Position numbers and translations under genes: made by a program
Shown here: positions 18,126 through 26,376 of the stretch, piece after piece
How the letters are laid out: every line of letters starts with the position of its first letter
How positions within the stretch are numbered: position 1 is the first letter of the stretch
Assembly: GCF_000714535.1 (NCBI RefSeq)
Contig: NZ_AUND01000001.1
Span: forward strand, 186,001-250,000
DNA length: 64,000 nucleotides
Reading direction: 5' to 3'
Source: Thioclava pacifica DSM 10166
Lineage (GTDB): Bacteria > Pseudomonadota > Alphaproteobacteria > Rhodobacterales > Rhodobacteraceae
Notes under the pieces: generated by a model
Seen by the model: the letters and a program-made list of their open reading frames with translations, nothing else
The model's database searches: none
What the model was told of the DNA's origin: nothing

Positions 18126-18790
18126 GTCTCGCTCACGCCGATCCCGCGCAGCACGATCCCTTTAACGCTGGCTTTCGCGGCGTCCCATTGCGCGTCCGTG
18201 AGCGGTTTGCCTCCGTTGAGCGTCTCGATCTGATGCGAGAAATCGGCGTAATGCTGGGTCGTGGCCCAAAGCATGTAGAGCAGGTGGCGCGGGTCCACAT
18301 CCGCCATTTTCCCTTCCGCGATCCAGCGCCGGATGATCGTCGCGCGTCCTTCGGTCCACTCGCTCAGGGTCGTTTCCAGGTAATCCTGAATCACCGGCGC
18401 GCCATGCATAACTTCGGAGGCCCAGACCTTGGAGCCGTTCGGATGGCGGCGAGAGATCTCCATTTTGGCGTCGATATAGGCACCGATCCCCTCGGCCGGG
18501 CCCGCCGCCGCGTCGAAGACATCCGCGGCCTCCAGCCAGATGTTGAAAATGCGCTCGACCACGCGGCGATAAAGCGCCTCCTTGGTCTCGAAATAGTAAT
18601 GAAGATTGGCTTTCGGCAACCCTGCCATATCCGCGATGAGCTGCATCGTGGCCCCGCCGAACCCGGCTTCGGCAAAGACCGTTTCAGCCGCTTTCAAGAT
18701 CGCATCTTCAGTGGCGCGGCGGGCTTCGGCCCGGCTTCCGGCAGCGTTCCGCCCATTTTTTGTGCGTTTGCCGGTCTCGTTATCTTTCAT
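18122..18790 (-). CDS. Second RutR-like TetR regulator
   Basis: The 222-residue protein is a paralogue of the regulator at 12966. Its helix-turn-helix ends GLPKANLHYYFETKEALYR, and the ligand domain has FNIWLEAADVF, SKVWASEVMHGAP and the pocket-like LWATTQHYADF. The last agrees with the RutR segment WAxTQHYADF. It is divergent from the beta-ureidopropionase gene, and the 129 bases between them hold two clear RutR-type palindromes. It probably controls the amidohydrolase and itself. Which pyrimidine or intermediate it senses is unknown. Confidence 0.85.
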   Translation of the reverse strand: MKDNETGKRTKNGRNAAGSRAEARRATEDAILKAAETVFAEAGFGGATMQLIADMAGLPKANLHYYFETKEALYRRVVERIFNIWLEAADVFDAAAGPAEGIGAYIDAKMEISRRHPNGSKVWASEVMHGAPVIQDYLETTLSEWTEGRATIIRRWIAEGKMADVDPRHLLYMLWATTQHYADFSHQIETLNGGKPLTDAQWDAAKASVKGIVLRGIGVSET

Positions 18791-18812
18791 TCAAAATGCA
18801 TCCTGATTTTTG

Positions 18813-18828
18813 TTGACCGGATGGTCAG
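18813..18828. promoter_or_regulatory. RutR-type operator 1 between the second regulator and the amidohydrolase gene
   Basis: TTGACCGGATGGTCAG contains TGACC-N4-GGTCA. It begins 23 bases upstream of the regulator ATG at 18790, so it can block that promoter. Confidence 0.8.
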
Positions 18829-18846
18829 ACCGTGGCCCACTTCAAC

Positions 18847-18862
18847 CTGACCATACGGTCAG
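18847..18862. promoter_or_regulatory. RutR-type operator 2 upstream of the amidohydrolase gene
   Basis: CTGACCATACGGTCAG contains TGACC-N4-GGTCA. Its centre is 34 bases from that of the neighbouring box, a little over three helical turns, and it lies 58 bases before the amidohydrolase ATG. Confidence 0.8.
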
Positions 18863-18919
18863 AAAAAGATTCGTCGCAAGAGGGGATAACCCCCGCAAAT
18901 GCCGACAGGGAGTTTCGAC

Positions 18920-20170
18920 ATGGCAGCACCCGGAGAAAACCTCCGCATCAACCCCGACCGCCTTTGGGACAGCCTCATGGAGATGGCCAAGATCGGCCCG
19001 GGCGTCGCAGGCGGTTGCAACCGTCAGACGCTCACCGACGAGGATGCCGAAGGGCGCGCGCTTTTCAAGAAATGGTGTGATGAGGCGGGGCTCACGATGG
19101 GGCTCGATGAGATCGGCAACATGTTCATGCGCCGCGAAGGGACCGATCCCGATGCGCTGCCGGTCTATGTGGGCAGCCATCTCGATACCCAGCCCACGGG
19201 CGGGAAATATGATGGCGTGCTCGGCGTGCTCGGCGCGCTCGAAGCCGTGCGTACGATGAATGATCTCGGGATCAAGACCAAGCATCCGATCGTCGTCACC
19301 AACTGGACCAACGAGGAAGGCGCCCGTTTCGCGCCCGCCATGCTCGCCTCGGGCGTTTTCGCGGGCGTTCACACGCTCGAATACGCCAATGACCGCGTGG
19401 ATCTGGAGGGCAAGCGCTTCGGCGATGAGCTCGAGCGGATCGGCTGGAAGGGCGACGAGAAGGTGGGCGATCGCAAGATGCACGCCTATTACGAGCTGCA
19501 TATCGAACAGGGTCCGATTCTCGAGGCCGAAGAGAAGACGATTGGTGTGGTGACCCATTGCCAGGGCCTGTGGTGGCTCGAATTCACGCTGACCGGCAAA
19601 GAGGCGCATACCGGCTCGACGCCGATGCCGATGCGCACCAATGCGGGGCTCGCGATGGCGCGGATCTTCGAGATGGTACAGGAGGTCGCGATGGCGGCCC
19701 AGCCCAATGCCGTCGGCGGTGTGGGGCAGGTGACCTTCTCGCCCAATTCGCGCAATGTTCTGCCGGGCAAGGTTGTCTTCACCGTCGATATTCGTTCTCC
19801 CGATCAGGCCAAGCTCGATGGGATGCGCGCGGAGATCGAGAAACGCGCCGCCGAGATCTGCGAACCGCTCGGGGTCGGCTGCGAGATTGACCCGGTCGGC
19901 CATTTCGATCCGGTGACCTTCACTCCCGAACTGGTCGAGAACGTGCGCAACGCGGCCGAACGTCTCGGCTACAGCCATCTCGACATCATCTCGGGCGCGG
20001 GCCACGATGCCTGCTGGGCGGCCAAGGTCGCGCCGACAACGATGGTGATGTGCCCCTGCGTGGGCGGGCTGTCGCACAACGAGGCCGAGGAGATCTCGAA
20101 GGAGTGGGCCGCGGCGGGGACGGATGTCCTGTTCCACGCGGTGCTGGAAACGGCCGAGATCGTGAGCTGA
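18920..20170 (+). CDS. Zn-dependent amidohydrolase, beta-ureidopropionase type
   Basis: The 416-residue enzyme belongs to the M20-like hydantoinase/carbamoylase family. Metal ligands lie in GSHLDTQPTGGKYDGVLG, NWTNEEGARFAPAM and YYELHIEQGPILE, with a late GAGHDACW histidine. In this context it should hydrolyse N-carbamoyl-beta-alanine to beta-alanine, CO2 and ammonia, the third step of the reductive pathway. The start at 18920 follows AGGGAG by seven bases. Two RutR boxes lie upstream, and a family A repeat separates it from the dihydropyrimidinase gene. Confidence 0.9.
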   Translation: MAAPGENLRINPDRLWDSLMEMAKIGPGVAGGCNRQTLTDEDAEGRALFKKWCDEAGLTMGLDEIGNMFMRREGTDPDALPVYVGSHLDTQPTGGKYDGVLGVLGALEAVRTMNDLGIKTKHPIVVTNWTNEEGARFAPAMLASGVFAGVHTLEYANDRVDLEGKRFGDELERIGWKGDEKVGDRKMHAYYELHIEQGPILEAEEKTIGVVTHCQGLWWLEFTLTGKEAHTGSTPMPMRTNAGLAMARIFEMVQEVAMAAQPNAVGGVGQVTFSPNSRNVLPGKVVFTVDIRSPDQAKLDGMRAEIEKRAAEICEPLGVGCEIDPVGHFDPVTFTPELVENVRNAAERLGYSHLDIISGAGHDACWAAKVAPTTMVMCPCVGGLSHNEAEEISKEWAAAGTDVLFHAVLETAEIVS

Positions 20171-20181
20171 CGGAGAGCGCG

Positions 20182-20226
20182 CCGGGGGCTCTGCCCCCGG
20201 ACCCCCGGGATATTTGAACCAAGAGG
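20182..20226 (+). repeat. Dispersed repeat family A, copy 1
   Basis: It has the GGGGGCTCTGCCCCC hairpin followed by ACCCCCGGGATATTT and a shortened CCAAGAGG tail, without the middle stem-loop of the longer copies. It sits between the amidohydrolase and dihydropyrimidinase genes in the direction of transcription, ending about 33 bases before the next ATG. Confidence 0.75.
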
Positions 20227-20258
20227 AAGGGCAGAGACCCGTCCTAGGAGGCCAAACC

Positions 20259-21710
20259 ATGACCAAAGTCATCAAGAACGGAACCGTTGTCACCGCCGAT
20301 CTGACCTACAAGGCGGATGTGCTGATCGATGGCGGCAAGATCATCGAGATCGGTCCGGACCTGAAGGGCGACGAGGTGATCGACGCGACCGGCTGCTATG
20401 TGATGCCGGGCGGGATCGACCCGCATACCCATCTCGAAATGCCCTTCATGGGCACCTATTCGGCCGATGATTTCGAGAGTGGCACGCGTGCGGCGCTGGC
20501 TGGCGGGACGACGATGGTCATCGATTTCGCGCTGCCCTCCCCGGGGGAGGGGCTGCTCGATGCGCTCAAGAAATGGGACAACAAATCCACTCGCGCGCAT
20601 TGCGACTACTCCTTCCACATGGCGATCACCTGGTGGGGCGAGCAAGTCTTCAACGAGATGAAGGAGGTGACGGATCGCGGCATCAACACCTTCAAGCATT
20701 TCCTCGCCTATAAGGGCGCGCTGATGGTGAACGATGACGAGCTCTTTGCGTCGTTCAAGCGCTGCGCCGAGCTCGGGGCGATCCCGCTGGTTCATGCCGA
20801 GAATGGAGATGTGGTGGCCGAGATGTCGGCAAAGCTGCTCGCCGAGGGCAATACCGGCCCCGAAGCGCACGCCTATTCGCGCCCGTCCCAGGTCGAGGGT
20901 GAGGCCACGAACCGCGCGATCATGATCGCCGATATGGCGGGCGTGCCGCTTTACGTCGTGCATACCTCTTGCGAGGAAGCCCATGAGGCGATCCGGCGTG
21001 CGAAGATGAACGGCAAGCGCGTCTGGGGCGAGCCGCTGATCCAGCACCTGACCCTCGACGAGAGCGAGTATTTCGACAAGGATTGGGACCATGCCGCGCG
21101 CCGCGTGATGAGCCCGCCCTTCCGCAACAAGCAGCATCAGGACAGCCTCTGGGCGGGGCTTTCCTCCGGGACGCTGAGCTGCGTGGCAACCGATCACTGC
21201 GCCTTCACCACCGATCAGAAGCGCTATGGCGTGGGGGACTTCACCAAGATCCCGAACGGCACGGGTGGGCTGGAGGATCGGATGCCGATGCTCTGGACCG
21301 AAGGCGTGAACAAGGGCCGGATCACGATGAACGAATTCGTGGCCGTGACCTCGACCAATATCGCGAAGATCCTCAACTGTTATCCCAAGAAGGGTGCGGT
21401 CCTGGTGGGCGCGGATGCCGACCTGGTGGTCTGGGATCCGGAGGCGAGCAAGACGATCTCGGCCTCGTCGCAGCAATCCGCGATCGATTACAATGTTTTC
21501 GAGGGCAAGGAGGTCAAGGGTCTGCCGCGCTACACGCTGAGCCGTGGTGTCGTGGCCTGGGGCGATGGCAAGATCCAGTCGCAGGAAGGCCATGGCGAGT
21601 TTGTCGCGCGCGATGCGGGCATGCCGGTGACCAAGGCGTTGTCCACCTGGAAAGAGCTGACCGCGCCGCGTCCGGTGCAGCGCTCGGGCATCCCGGCGAC
21701 CGGGGTGTAA
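20259..21710 (+). CDS. hydA: Dihydropyrimidinase
   Basis: The 483-residue amidohydrolase has the metal-binding GGIDPHTHLEMPFMGTYS motif, the bridging carbamylated lysine in HFLAYKGALMV, and later HAENGDV, VHTSCEEA and ATDHCAF ligand segments. It opens the dihydrouracil or dihydrothymine ring to the N-carbamoyl-beta-amino acid, the second step between PreTA and the amidohydrolase upstream. The ATG at 20259 follows a TAGGAGG site. A longer frame from 20214 starts inside the repeat and was rejected. The VOC gene follows six bases after the stop. Confidence 0.95.
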   Translation: MTKVIKNGTVVTADLTYKADVLIDGGKIIEIGPDLKGDEVIDATGCYVMPGGIDPHTHLEMPFMGTYSADDFESGTRAALAGGTTMVIDFALPSPGEGLLDALKKWDNKSTRAHCDYSFHMAITWWGEQVFNEMKEVTDRGINTFKHFLAYKGALMVNDDELFASFKRCAELGAIPLVHAENGDVVAEMSAKLLAEGNTGPEAHAYSRPSQVEGEATNRAIMIADMAGVPLYVVHTSCEEAHEAIRRAKMNGKRVWGEPLIQHLTLDESEYFDKDWDHAARRVMSPPFRNKQHQDSLWAGLSSGTLSCVATDHCAFTTDQKRYGVGDFTKIPNGTGGLEDRMPMLWTEGVNKGRITMNEFVAVTSTNIAKILNCYPKKGAVLVGADADLVVWDPEASKTISASSQQSAIDYNVFEGKEVKGLPRYTLSRGVVAWGDGKIQSQEGHGEFVARDAGMPVTKALSTWKELTAPRPVQRSGIPATGV

Positions 21711-21716
21711 GGCGCA

Positions 21717-22139
21717 ATGGGGGCTCCGGTCAGCGCCGGCATTCTGGAGGCCGCGGTCTATGTCGAGGATCTCGACGCGACCGAGGCCTTCTATGGCGGG
21801 CTGCTGGGGCTCGAGCGGATCACCCGGCGCGACGGGCGGCATGTCTTCTTCCGCTGCGGCGAGGGTGTGATCCTGACCTTTATCGCGGAAGCGACGCGGC
21901 AGCCGCCGGACGATCCGGCCGCCCTGCCGGTTCCGCCACATGGCGCGGTCGGGCCGGGGCATGTATGTCTTGCCGCGCAAGCCGAAGAACTCAACGAATG
22001 GGAACGACATTTGAGGGACAACAACGTGGAGATTGAGGCCGACTTCTTCTGGCCGAACGGCGCGCGCTCGATCTATCTGCGCGACCCGGCGGGCAATAGC
22101 GTCGAGATCGCGGACAAAACCCTTTGGAGGCGCGCATGA
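21717..22139 (+). CDS. VOC-family protein in the pyrimidine operon
   Basis: The 140-residue single-module VOC protein starts ILEAAVYVEDLDATEAFYGGLLG and ends IYLRDPAGNSVEIADK, where the Glu is the usual metal ligand. It resembles fosfomycin-resistance and glyoxalase-like proteins in size, but nothing fixes its substrate. It starts six bases after hydA, and its stop overlaps the ATG of the ABC ATPase gene (ATGA), so it is coupled to both. This placement suggests a role tied to pyrimidine uptake or breakdown that the textbook pathway does not include. Confidence 0.8.
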   Translation: MGAPVSAGILEAAVYVEDLDATEAFYGGLLGLERITRRDGRHVFFRCGEGVILTFIAEATRQPPDDPAALPVPPHGAVGPGHVCLAAQAEELNEWERHLRDNNVEIEADFFWPNGARSIYLRDPAGNSVEIADKTLWRRA

Positions 22140-22924
22140 CGGCAGCACCGGTGATCAAAGCGCGCGGGCTCAACCTGACATTCCAGACGAATGACGGCCC
22201 CGTACACGCGCTCAAGGATATCGACCTCGATATCGAGAAGGGCGATTTCGTCTCTTTCATCGGCCCGTCGGGCTGCGGCAAGACGACTTTCCTGCGTTGC
22301 ATCGCGGCGCTCGAGACGCCCACGGGGGGTGAGCTCAGCGTCAACGGGATGAGCGCCGAGGAGGCGCGCAAGGCGCGCAGCTATGGCTATGTGTTCCAGG
22401 CAGCGGGGCTCTATCCGTGGCGCACGATTGCGGGAAATGTGAAACTTCCGCTCGAGATCATGGGCTATACGAAGGACGAACAGGCCAAGCGGGTTGAGAA
22501 AGTGCTATCTCTGGTGGACCTCGAAGGCTTCGGAAAGAAGTTCCCCTGGCAGCTGTCGGGGGGCATGCAGCAGCGCGCCTCGATCGCGCGGGCGCTGGCC
22601 TTCGACGCCGAGATCCTGCTGATGGACGAGCCTTTCGGCGCGCTCGACGAGATCGTGCGCGACAAGCTCAACGAGGAACTGCTGAAGCTCTGGTCGGCGA
22701 CGAACAAGACGATCGGCTTCGTAACCCACTCGATCCCCGAGGCGGTCTATCTGTCCACCAAGATCGTGGTGATGTCGCCCCGTCCGGGCCGTATCCACGA
22801 GGTGATCGAGAGCACCCTGCCGCGCGGGCCGCGCCCGCTTGATATTCGCGACAGCGAGGAATTCCTGCAGATCGCGCATCGGGTGCGCGAGGGGCTGCGG
22901 GCGGGGCATGCCTATGATGAATGA
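22136..22924 (+). CDS. ABC transporter ATP-binding protein (NitT/TauT type, probable pyrimidine uptake)
   Basis: The 262-residue ATPase has Walker A GPSGCGKTT, the Q-loop FQAAGLYPW, the signature LSGGMQQRASIARAL and Walker B ILLMDEPFGALDE. It belongs to the nitrate/taurine/hydroxymethylpyrimidine importer group. Its ATG overlaps the preceding VOC stop. The two permeases and the binding protein follow, so the transporter is complete. Its location within the dihydropyrimidinase operon suggests uracil, thymine, a dihydropyrimidine or a related compound as cargo; this is an inference. Confidence 0.9.
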   Translation: MTAAPVIKARGLNLTFQTNDGPVHALKDIDLDIEKGDFVSFIGPSGCGKTTFLRCIAALETPTGGELSVNGMSAEEARKARSYGYVFQAAGLYPWRTIAGNVKLPLEIMGYTKDEQAKRVEKVLSLVDLEGFGKKFPWQLSGGMQQRASIARALAFDAEILLMDEPFGALDEIVRDKLNEELLKLWSATNKTIGFVTHSIPEAVYLSTKIVVMSPRPGRIHEVIESTLPRGPRPLDIRDSEEFLQIAHRVREGLRAGHAYDE

Positions 22925-22944
22925 CGTTTTGATTGCTGGCCGGG

Positions 22945-23012
22945 CAGGGGGGCTGTCCGCCCCCCTCTGGCTACGCCATTCACCCCCTGAGGATATTTCG
23001 GGCGGTTGGAAG
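22945..23012 (+). repeat. Dispersed repeat family A, copy 2 (divergent)
   Basis: GGGGGGCTGTCCGCCCCCC forms the hairpin, followed by CTGGCTACGCCATTCACCCC and GAGGATATTT. The CAAGAAGAAG tail is replaced by CGGGCGGTTGGAAGG. It separates the ATPase gene from the first permease gene inside an otherwise tight operon. Confidence 0.65.
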
Positions 23013-23026
23013 GGGAGGGCTGCGTC

Positions 23027-23890
23027 ATGAAGATGGTAGCGCCCGTTCTGACCGTTCTGGCCGCGATCATCCTGCTTTGGTACGGGGCGACGGTCTGGTT
23101 GAATTCGCAATGGACCTATGACCAGGCCGCGCGGGCCGGGCAGGAGGTGAGTTTCTCGGAGGTCGTCGTCGATACGATGAACCAGAAGCGCCCCGTGCTG
23201 CCTGCGCCGCATCAGGTGGCCGAGGGGCTGTGGCAAGGTGTGTTCGGACAGAAATTCACCTCGAAGCGCAGTCTCGTCTTCCACGGCTGGATCACGCTCT
23301 CGGCGACGCTGGCCGGGTTCGCGCTGGGTACGGGGCTGGGGATCTTGCTGGCGGTGGGGATCACGCATAGCCGGGCGATGGATCTGAGTGTCATGCCCTG
23401 GGCGATCGCCAGCCAGACGATCCCGATCCTTGCAATCGCGCCCATGGTGATCGTCGTTCTGGCGAGCCTCGGGATCACCGGCTTGCTGCCCAAGGCGATC
23501 ATCGCCGCTTACCTGAGTTTCTTCCCCGTTCTGGTGGGGATGGTGAAGGGGCTGCGCGCGCCCGATCACATGCAACTCGATCTTCTCAAGACCTATAATG
23601 CCAGCCAGGGCGCGACCTTCTGGAAGCTGCGGCTGCCGTCCTCGATGCCTTATCTTTTCGCCTCGCTGAAAGTGGGCGTCGCGGCGAGCCTCGTGGGCAC
23701 GATCGTCGCGGAACTGCCTGCCGGCGCCACGCGCGGGCTTGGCGCGCGGCTGCTGTCGGGCAGCTATTACGGGCAGACGGTGCAGATCTGGTCGGCTCTG
23801 TTTGCCGCCGCGGCGCTCGCTGCGATCCTCGTCGTGGTCGTCGGCATCATCGAGCAGATCACGCTCAAGCGGATGGGGATGGTGCGATGA
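23027..23890 (+). CDS. ABC transporter permease 1
   Basis: The 287-residue protein has one N-terminal helix, a periplasmic segment and then the binding-protein-dependent permease domain with five helices. The cytoplasmic coupling loop shows the expected EAA-like pattern around YNASQGATFWKLRLPSSMPYLF. It belongs to the NitT/TauT/ThiX group. The ATG at 23027 follows AGGGGAGGG. Its stop overlaps the start of the second permease gene by four bases, so the two are probably made in equal amounts and form a heterodimeric channel. Confidence 0.9.
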   Translation: MKMVAPVLTVLAAIILLWYGATVWLNSQWTYDQAARAGQEVSFSEVVVDTMNQKRPVLPAPHQVAEGLWQGVFGQKFTSKRSLVFHGWITLSATLAGFALGTGLGILLAVGITHSRAMDLSVMPWAIASQTIPILAIAPMVIVVLASLGITGLLPKAIIAAYLSFFPVLVGMVKGLRAPDHMQLDLLKTYNASQGATFWKLRLPSSMPYLFASLKVGVAASLVGTIVAELPAGATRGLGARLLSGSYYGQTVQIWSALFAAAALAAILVVVVGIIEQITLKRMGMVR

Positions 23891-24735
23891 GCTGGCTGAT
23901 TTTTGCGATTGTCTTCTGGCTCGCGGCTTGGGCGCTGAATTCCTGGCTGGCGAAGGCGCACGGGTCCGAGCGTTGGGCGCGGTTCCTGATTCCGGCTCTG
24001 TTCGGGCTCACGATCCTGATCTTGTGGGAAGGGCTGGTTCTTGGGCTCAAGATCAGCCCGGTCATCCTGCCTGCGCCAAGCCAGATCGCGGCGAGTTTCG
24101 CCGCCTCGACCGATATCCTGCGTGAAGACTTCATGCAGACGATCCTGAAAGGGGCGCTCTCGGGCTACCTGATCGGCTGCGGCGCGGCGGTGGTGGTGGC
24201 AATCCTGATCGACCGCTCGCCCTTCCTGCAGCGCGGACTGCTGCCGATCGGGAATTTCGTCGCCGCCCTGCCGATCGTCGGGATCGCGCCGATCCTCGTG
24301 ATGTGGTTCGGCTTCGACTGGCAGTCCAAGGCGGCGGTCGTCGTGGTGATGGTCTTCTTTCCGGTTCTGGTGAACATGGTGGCGGGTCTGGCCGCGACTG
24401 ATGCGCTCCAGCGTGACCTGATGGCGACCTATTCGGCAAGCTACTGGCAGGGGCTGTTCAAGATGCGCCTGCCGGCGGCCATGCCTTTCCTCTTCAACGG
24501 TCTGAAAATCGCGACGACGCTGGCTCTGATCGGCGCGATCGTTGCCGAATTTTTCGGCAGTCCGACACGGGGAATGGGCTTTCGGATCTCGACCGCAGTG
24601 GGGCAGCTTGATCTGCCGCTCGTGTGGTCAGAAATTACCGTTGCGGCCTTGGCGGGCTCGGGCTTCTATGGGCTGGTGGCCCTGATCGAGAAGCTGGTGA
24701 CCTTTTGGCACCCGTCGCAGCGGGCCCGGACTTAA
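23887..24735 (+). CDS. ABC transporter permease 2
   Basis: The 282-residue protein is a second permease of the same family, with a coupling loop YSASYWQGLFKMRLPAAMPFLF and about six helices. It starts inside the stop codon of permease 1 (ATGA). Two unlike permeases are less usual than a homodimer in this importer group. The binding-protein gene follows 67 bases later, with its own ribosome binding site. Confidence 0.9.
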   Translation: MSWLIFAIVFWLAAWALNSWLAKAHGSERWARFLIPALFGLTILILWEGLVLGLKISPVILPAPSQIAASFAASTDILREDFMQTILKGALSGYLIGCGAAVVVAILIDRSPFLQRGLLPIGNFVAALPIVGIAPILVMWFGFDWQSKAAVVVVMVFFPVLVNMVAGLAATDALQRDLMATYSASYWQGLFKMRLPAAMPFLFNGLKIATTLALIGAIVAEFFGSPTRGMGFRISTAVGQLDLPLVWSEITVAALAGSGFYGLVALIEKLVTFWHPSQRART

Positions 24736-24802
24736 GGGCACGAGCCTGACAGACAACCAAAATCCCGGGCGAAAGATCCGGGGCCAACAGTGGAGTGAAA
24801 CG

Positions 24803-25786
24803 ATGAAGAAACTGATCGCGGGCCTGACGGCGAGCCTCGTCATGGGCACCGGTGCCTGGGCCAACGAGGATGTCACGCTGCAGCTCAAATGGGTCACGCA
24901 GGCCCAGTTCGCGGGCTATTACGTGGCGCTCGAGAAGGGCTATTACTCGGATGCCGGTCTCGACGTGACGATCAAGCCGGGCGGCCCGGATATCGCGCCC
25001 GAGCAGGTGATCGCGGGCGGTGGTGCCGATGTGATCGTCGACTGGATGCCGGCGGCTCTGGCCGCGCGCGAGAAGGGTCTGCCGCTGGTCAATATCGCTC
25101 AGCCCTTCAAGAAGTCGGGCATGATGCTGACCTGTCTCAAGGAATCGGGCATCGAGAGCCCCAAGGACTTCCCCGGCCATACGCTGGGCGTGTGGTTCTT
25201 CGGCAATGAATACCCGTTCCTGAGCTGGATGAACCATCTGGGCATCTCGACCGAGGGCGGCGACGATGGCGTGACCGTGCTCAAGCAGGGCTTCAACGTC
25301 GACCCGCTGCTGCAAAAGCAGGCGGCCTGTATCTCGACGATGACCTATAACGAATACTGGCAGGTGATCGATGCGGGGATTTCGCCCGATCAGCTGATCA
25401 CCTTCAAATACGAAGACGAGGGCGTCGCGACGCTCGAAGACGGCCTCTATGTGATGGAAGACAACCTCAAGGATCCGGCCTTCGTCGAGAAGATGGCGAA
25501 GTTCGTGAAGGCCTCGATGGAGGGCTGGAAATACGCTGAGGCAAACCCGAAGGAAGCCGCCGAGATCGTGCTCGAATATGACGAGACCGGCGCGCAGACG
25601 ATGGAGCATCAGGAGCGCATGATGACCGAGGTCGCCAAGCTGACCGAGGGCTCGAATGGCGCGCTTGATCCGGCCGATTATGAGCGCACGGTCGACGTGC
25701 TGATGTCGGGCGGTTCGGACCCGGTCATCACCAAGAAGCCGGAAGGTGCCTGGACCCATGAGATCACCGACAAGGCCGGTCTCTGA
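24803..25786 (+). CDS. NMT1/THI5-like substrate-binding protein of the pyrimidine-region ABC transporter
   Basis: The 327-residue periplasmic protein has a signal peptide (KKLIAGLTASLVMGTGAWA, cleavage before NED). The mature start, VTLQLKWVTQAQFAGYYVAL, is typical of ThiY/NMT1-like binding proteins. It also has the GGGADVIVDWMPAALAARE and LGVWFFGNEYPFL regions. Relatives bind formyl-aminopyrimidines (ThiY), riboflavin (RibY) or other heterocycles, which suits a pyrimidine-type ligand. The gene ends the operon, with a terminator 22 bases after the stop. Confidence 0.9.
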   Translation: MKKLIAGLTASLVMGTGAWANEDVTLQLKWVTQAQFAGYYVALEKGYYSDAGLDVTIKPGGPDIAPEQVIAGGGADVIVDWMPAALAAREKGLPLVNIAQPFKKSGMMLTCLKESGIESPKDFPGHTLGVWFFGNEYPFLSWMNHLGISTEGGDDGVTVLKQGFNVDPLLQKQAACISTMTYNEYWQVIDAGISPDQLITFKYEDEGVATLEDGLYVMEDNLKDPAFVEKMAKFVKASMEGWKYAEANPKEAAEIVLEYDETGAQTMEHQERMMTEVAKLTEGSNGALDPADYERTVDVLMSGGSDPVITKKPEGAWTHEITDKAGL

Positions 25787-25808
25787 TCTGATCCTGTCCT
25801 GAATTGAT

Positions 25809-25840
25809 ACGCCCTCCGGCCGCGTGCCGGGGGGCGTTTT
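25809..25840 (+). terminator. Rho-independent terminator after the transporter operon
   Basis: A 12-bp stem, ACGCCCTCCGGC with GCCGGGGGGCGT (one T-G pair), has a five-base loop and is followed by TTTT. Confidence 0.85.
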
Positions 25841-25894
25841 CATTTCGACGGTTTGTTAACGGGAATCGGCTTTTCTGGGTCAAAGGAGACCCGC

Positions 25895-26356
25895 ATGGTC
25901 GATCAGGGTAATCATCTCCGCGCGGTGCGGCCCAGTTCTCGGACGCAGGCCGAAACGGCCCTGCCGTTTCGAGTTTATATCGCATTCGTGCTGGGCGCGG
26001 TTTTCCTGACGGGGTTGTTCTGGCTCACCTGGAAAAGCCAGTTTGCCGCGCCGCTGGGCTATCTCTTCGATACGCCGAGTGAAGGAGTCGAAGCTGGTTA
26101 TTGCTTGGCGGTGGCCCGCACGATCGCGCCGGGCGGTGGTGGTGGCGGTTATGTCGGAGAGGCGCAGGATTTCTGGCTGAACCGGTTGATGGGATTCGGC
26201 GGCGATCTCGCGGGTAATATCGCCAAGGGGGAGGCGGCGTTGGGCAGTCATCTTCTGGCGAAGAAAGGGCCGGAGCGGCTCTGGTTGATCGACGCGATGG
26301 ATGCCTGCTCGAACAAGGCAATCAACTACGGGGCGCGGTTCCGCGCCTTCGACTAG
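25895..26356 (+). CDS. Hypothetical single-pass membrane protein
   Basis: I do not recognise this 153-residue protein. It has a cytoplasmic N-terminus of about 25 residues, one transmembrane helix (VYIAFVLGAVFLTGLFWLTW) and an outer domain with a run of six glycines (APGGGGGGYVGE) and two cysteines at about residues 69 and 138. The ATG at 25895 follows AAAGGAG; the longer frame from 25853 lacks one. It converges on the MscS gene. Confidence 0.65.
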   Translation: MVDQGNHLRAVRPSSRTQAETALPFRVYIAFVLGAVFLTGLFWLTWKSQFAAPLGYLFDTPSEGVEAGYCLAVARTIAPGGGGGGYVGEAQDFWLNRLMGFGGDLAGNIAKGEAALGSHLLAKKGPERLWLIDAMDACSNKAINYGARFRAFD

Positions 26357-26376
26357 AAACCCGATGCGGGGCACCA

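Noticed and set aside
24736-24802. Search for a thiamine or riboflavin riboswitch before the THI5-like binding protein gene
   Set aside because: The gap is only 67 bases, with no THI-box or FMN-type conserved elements.
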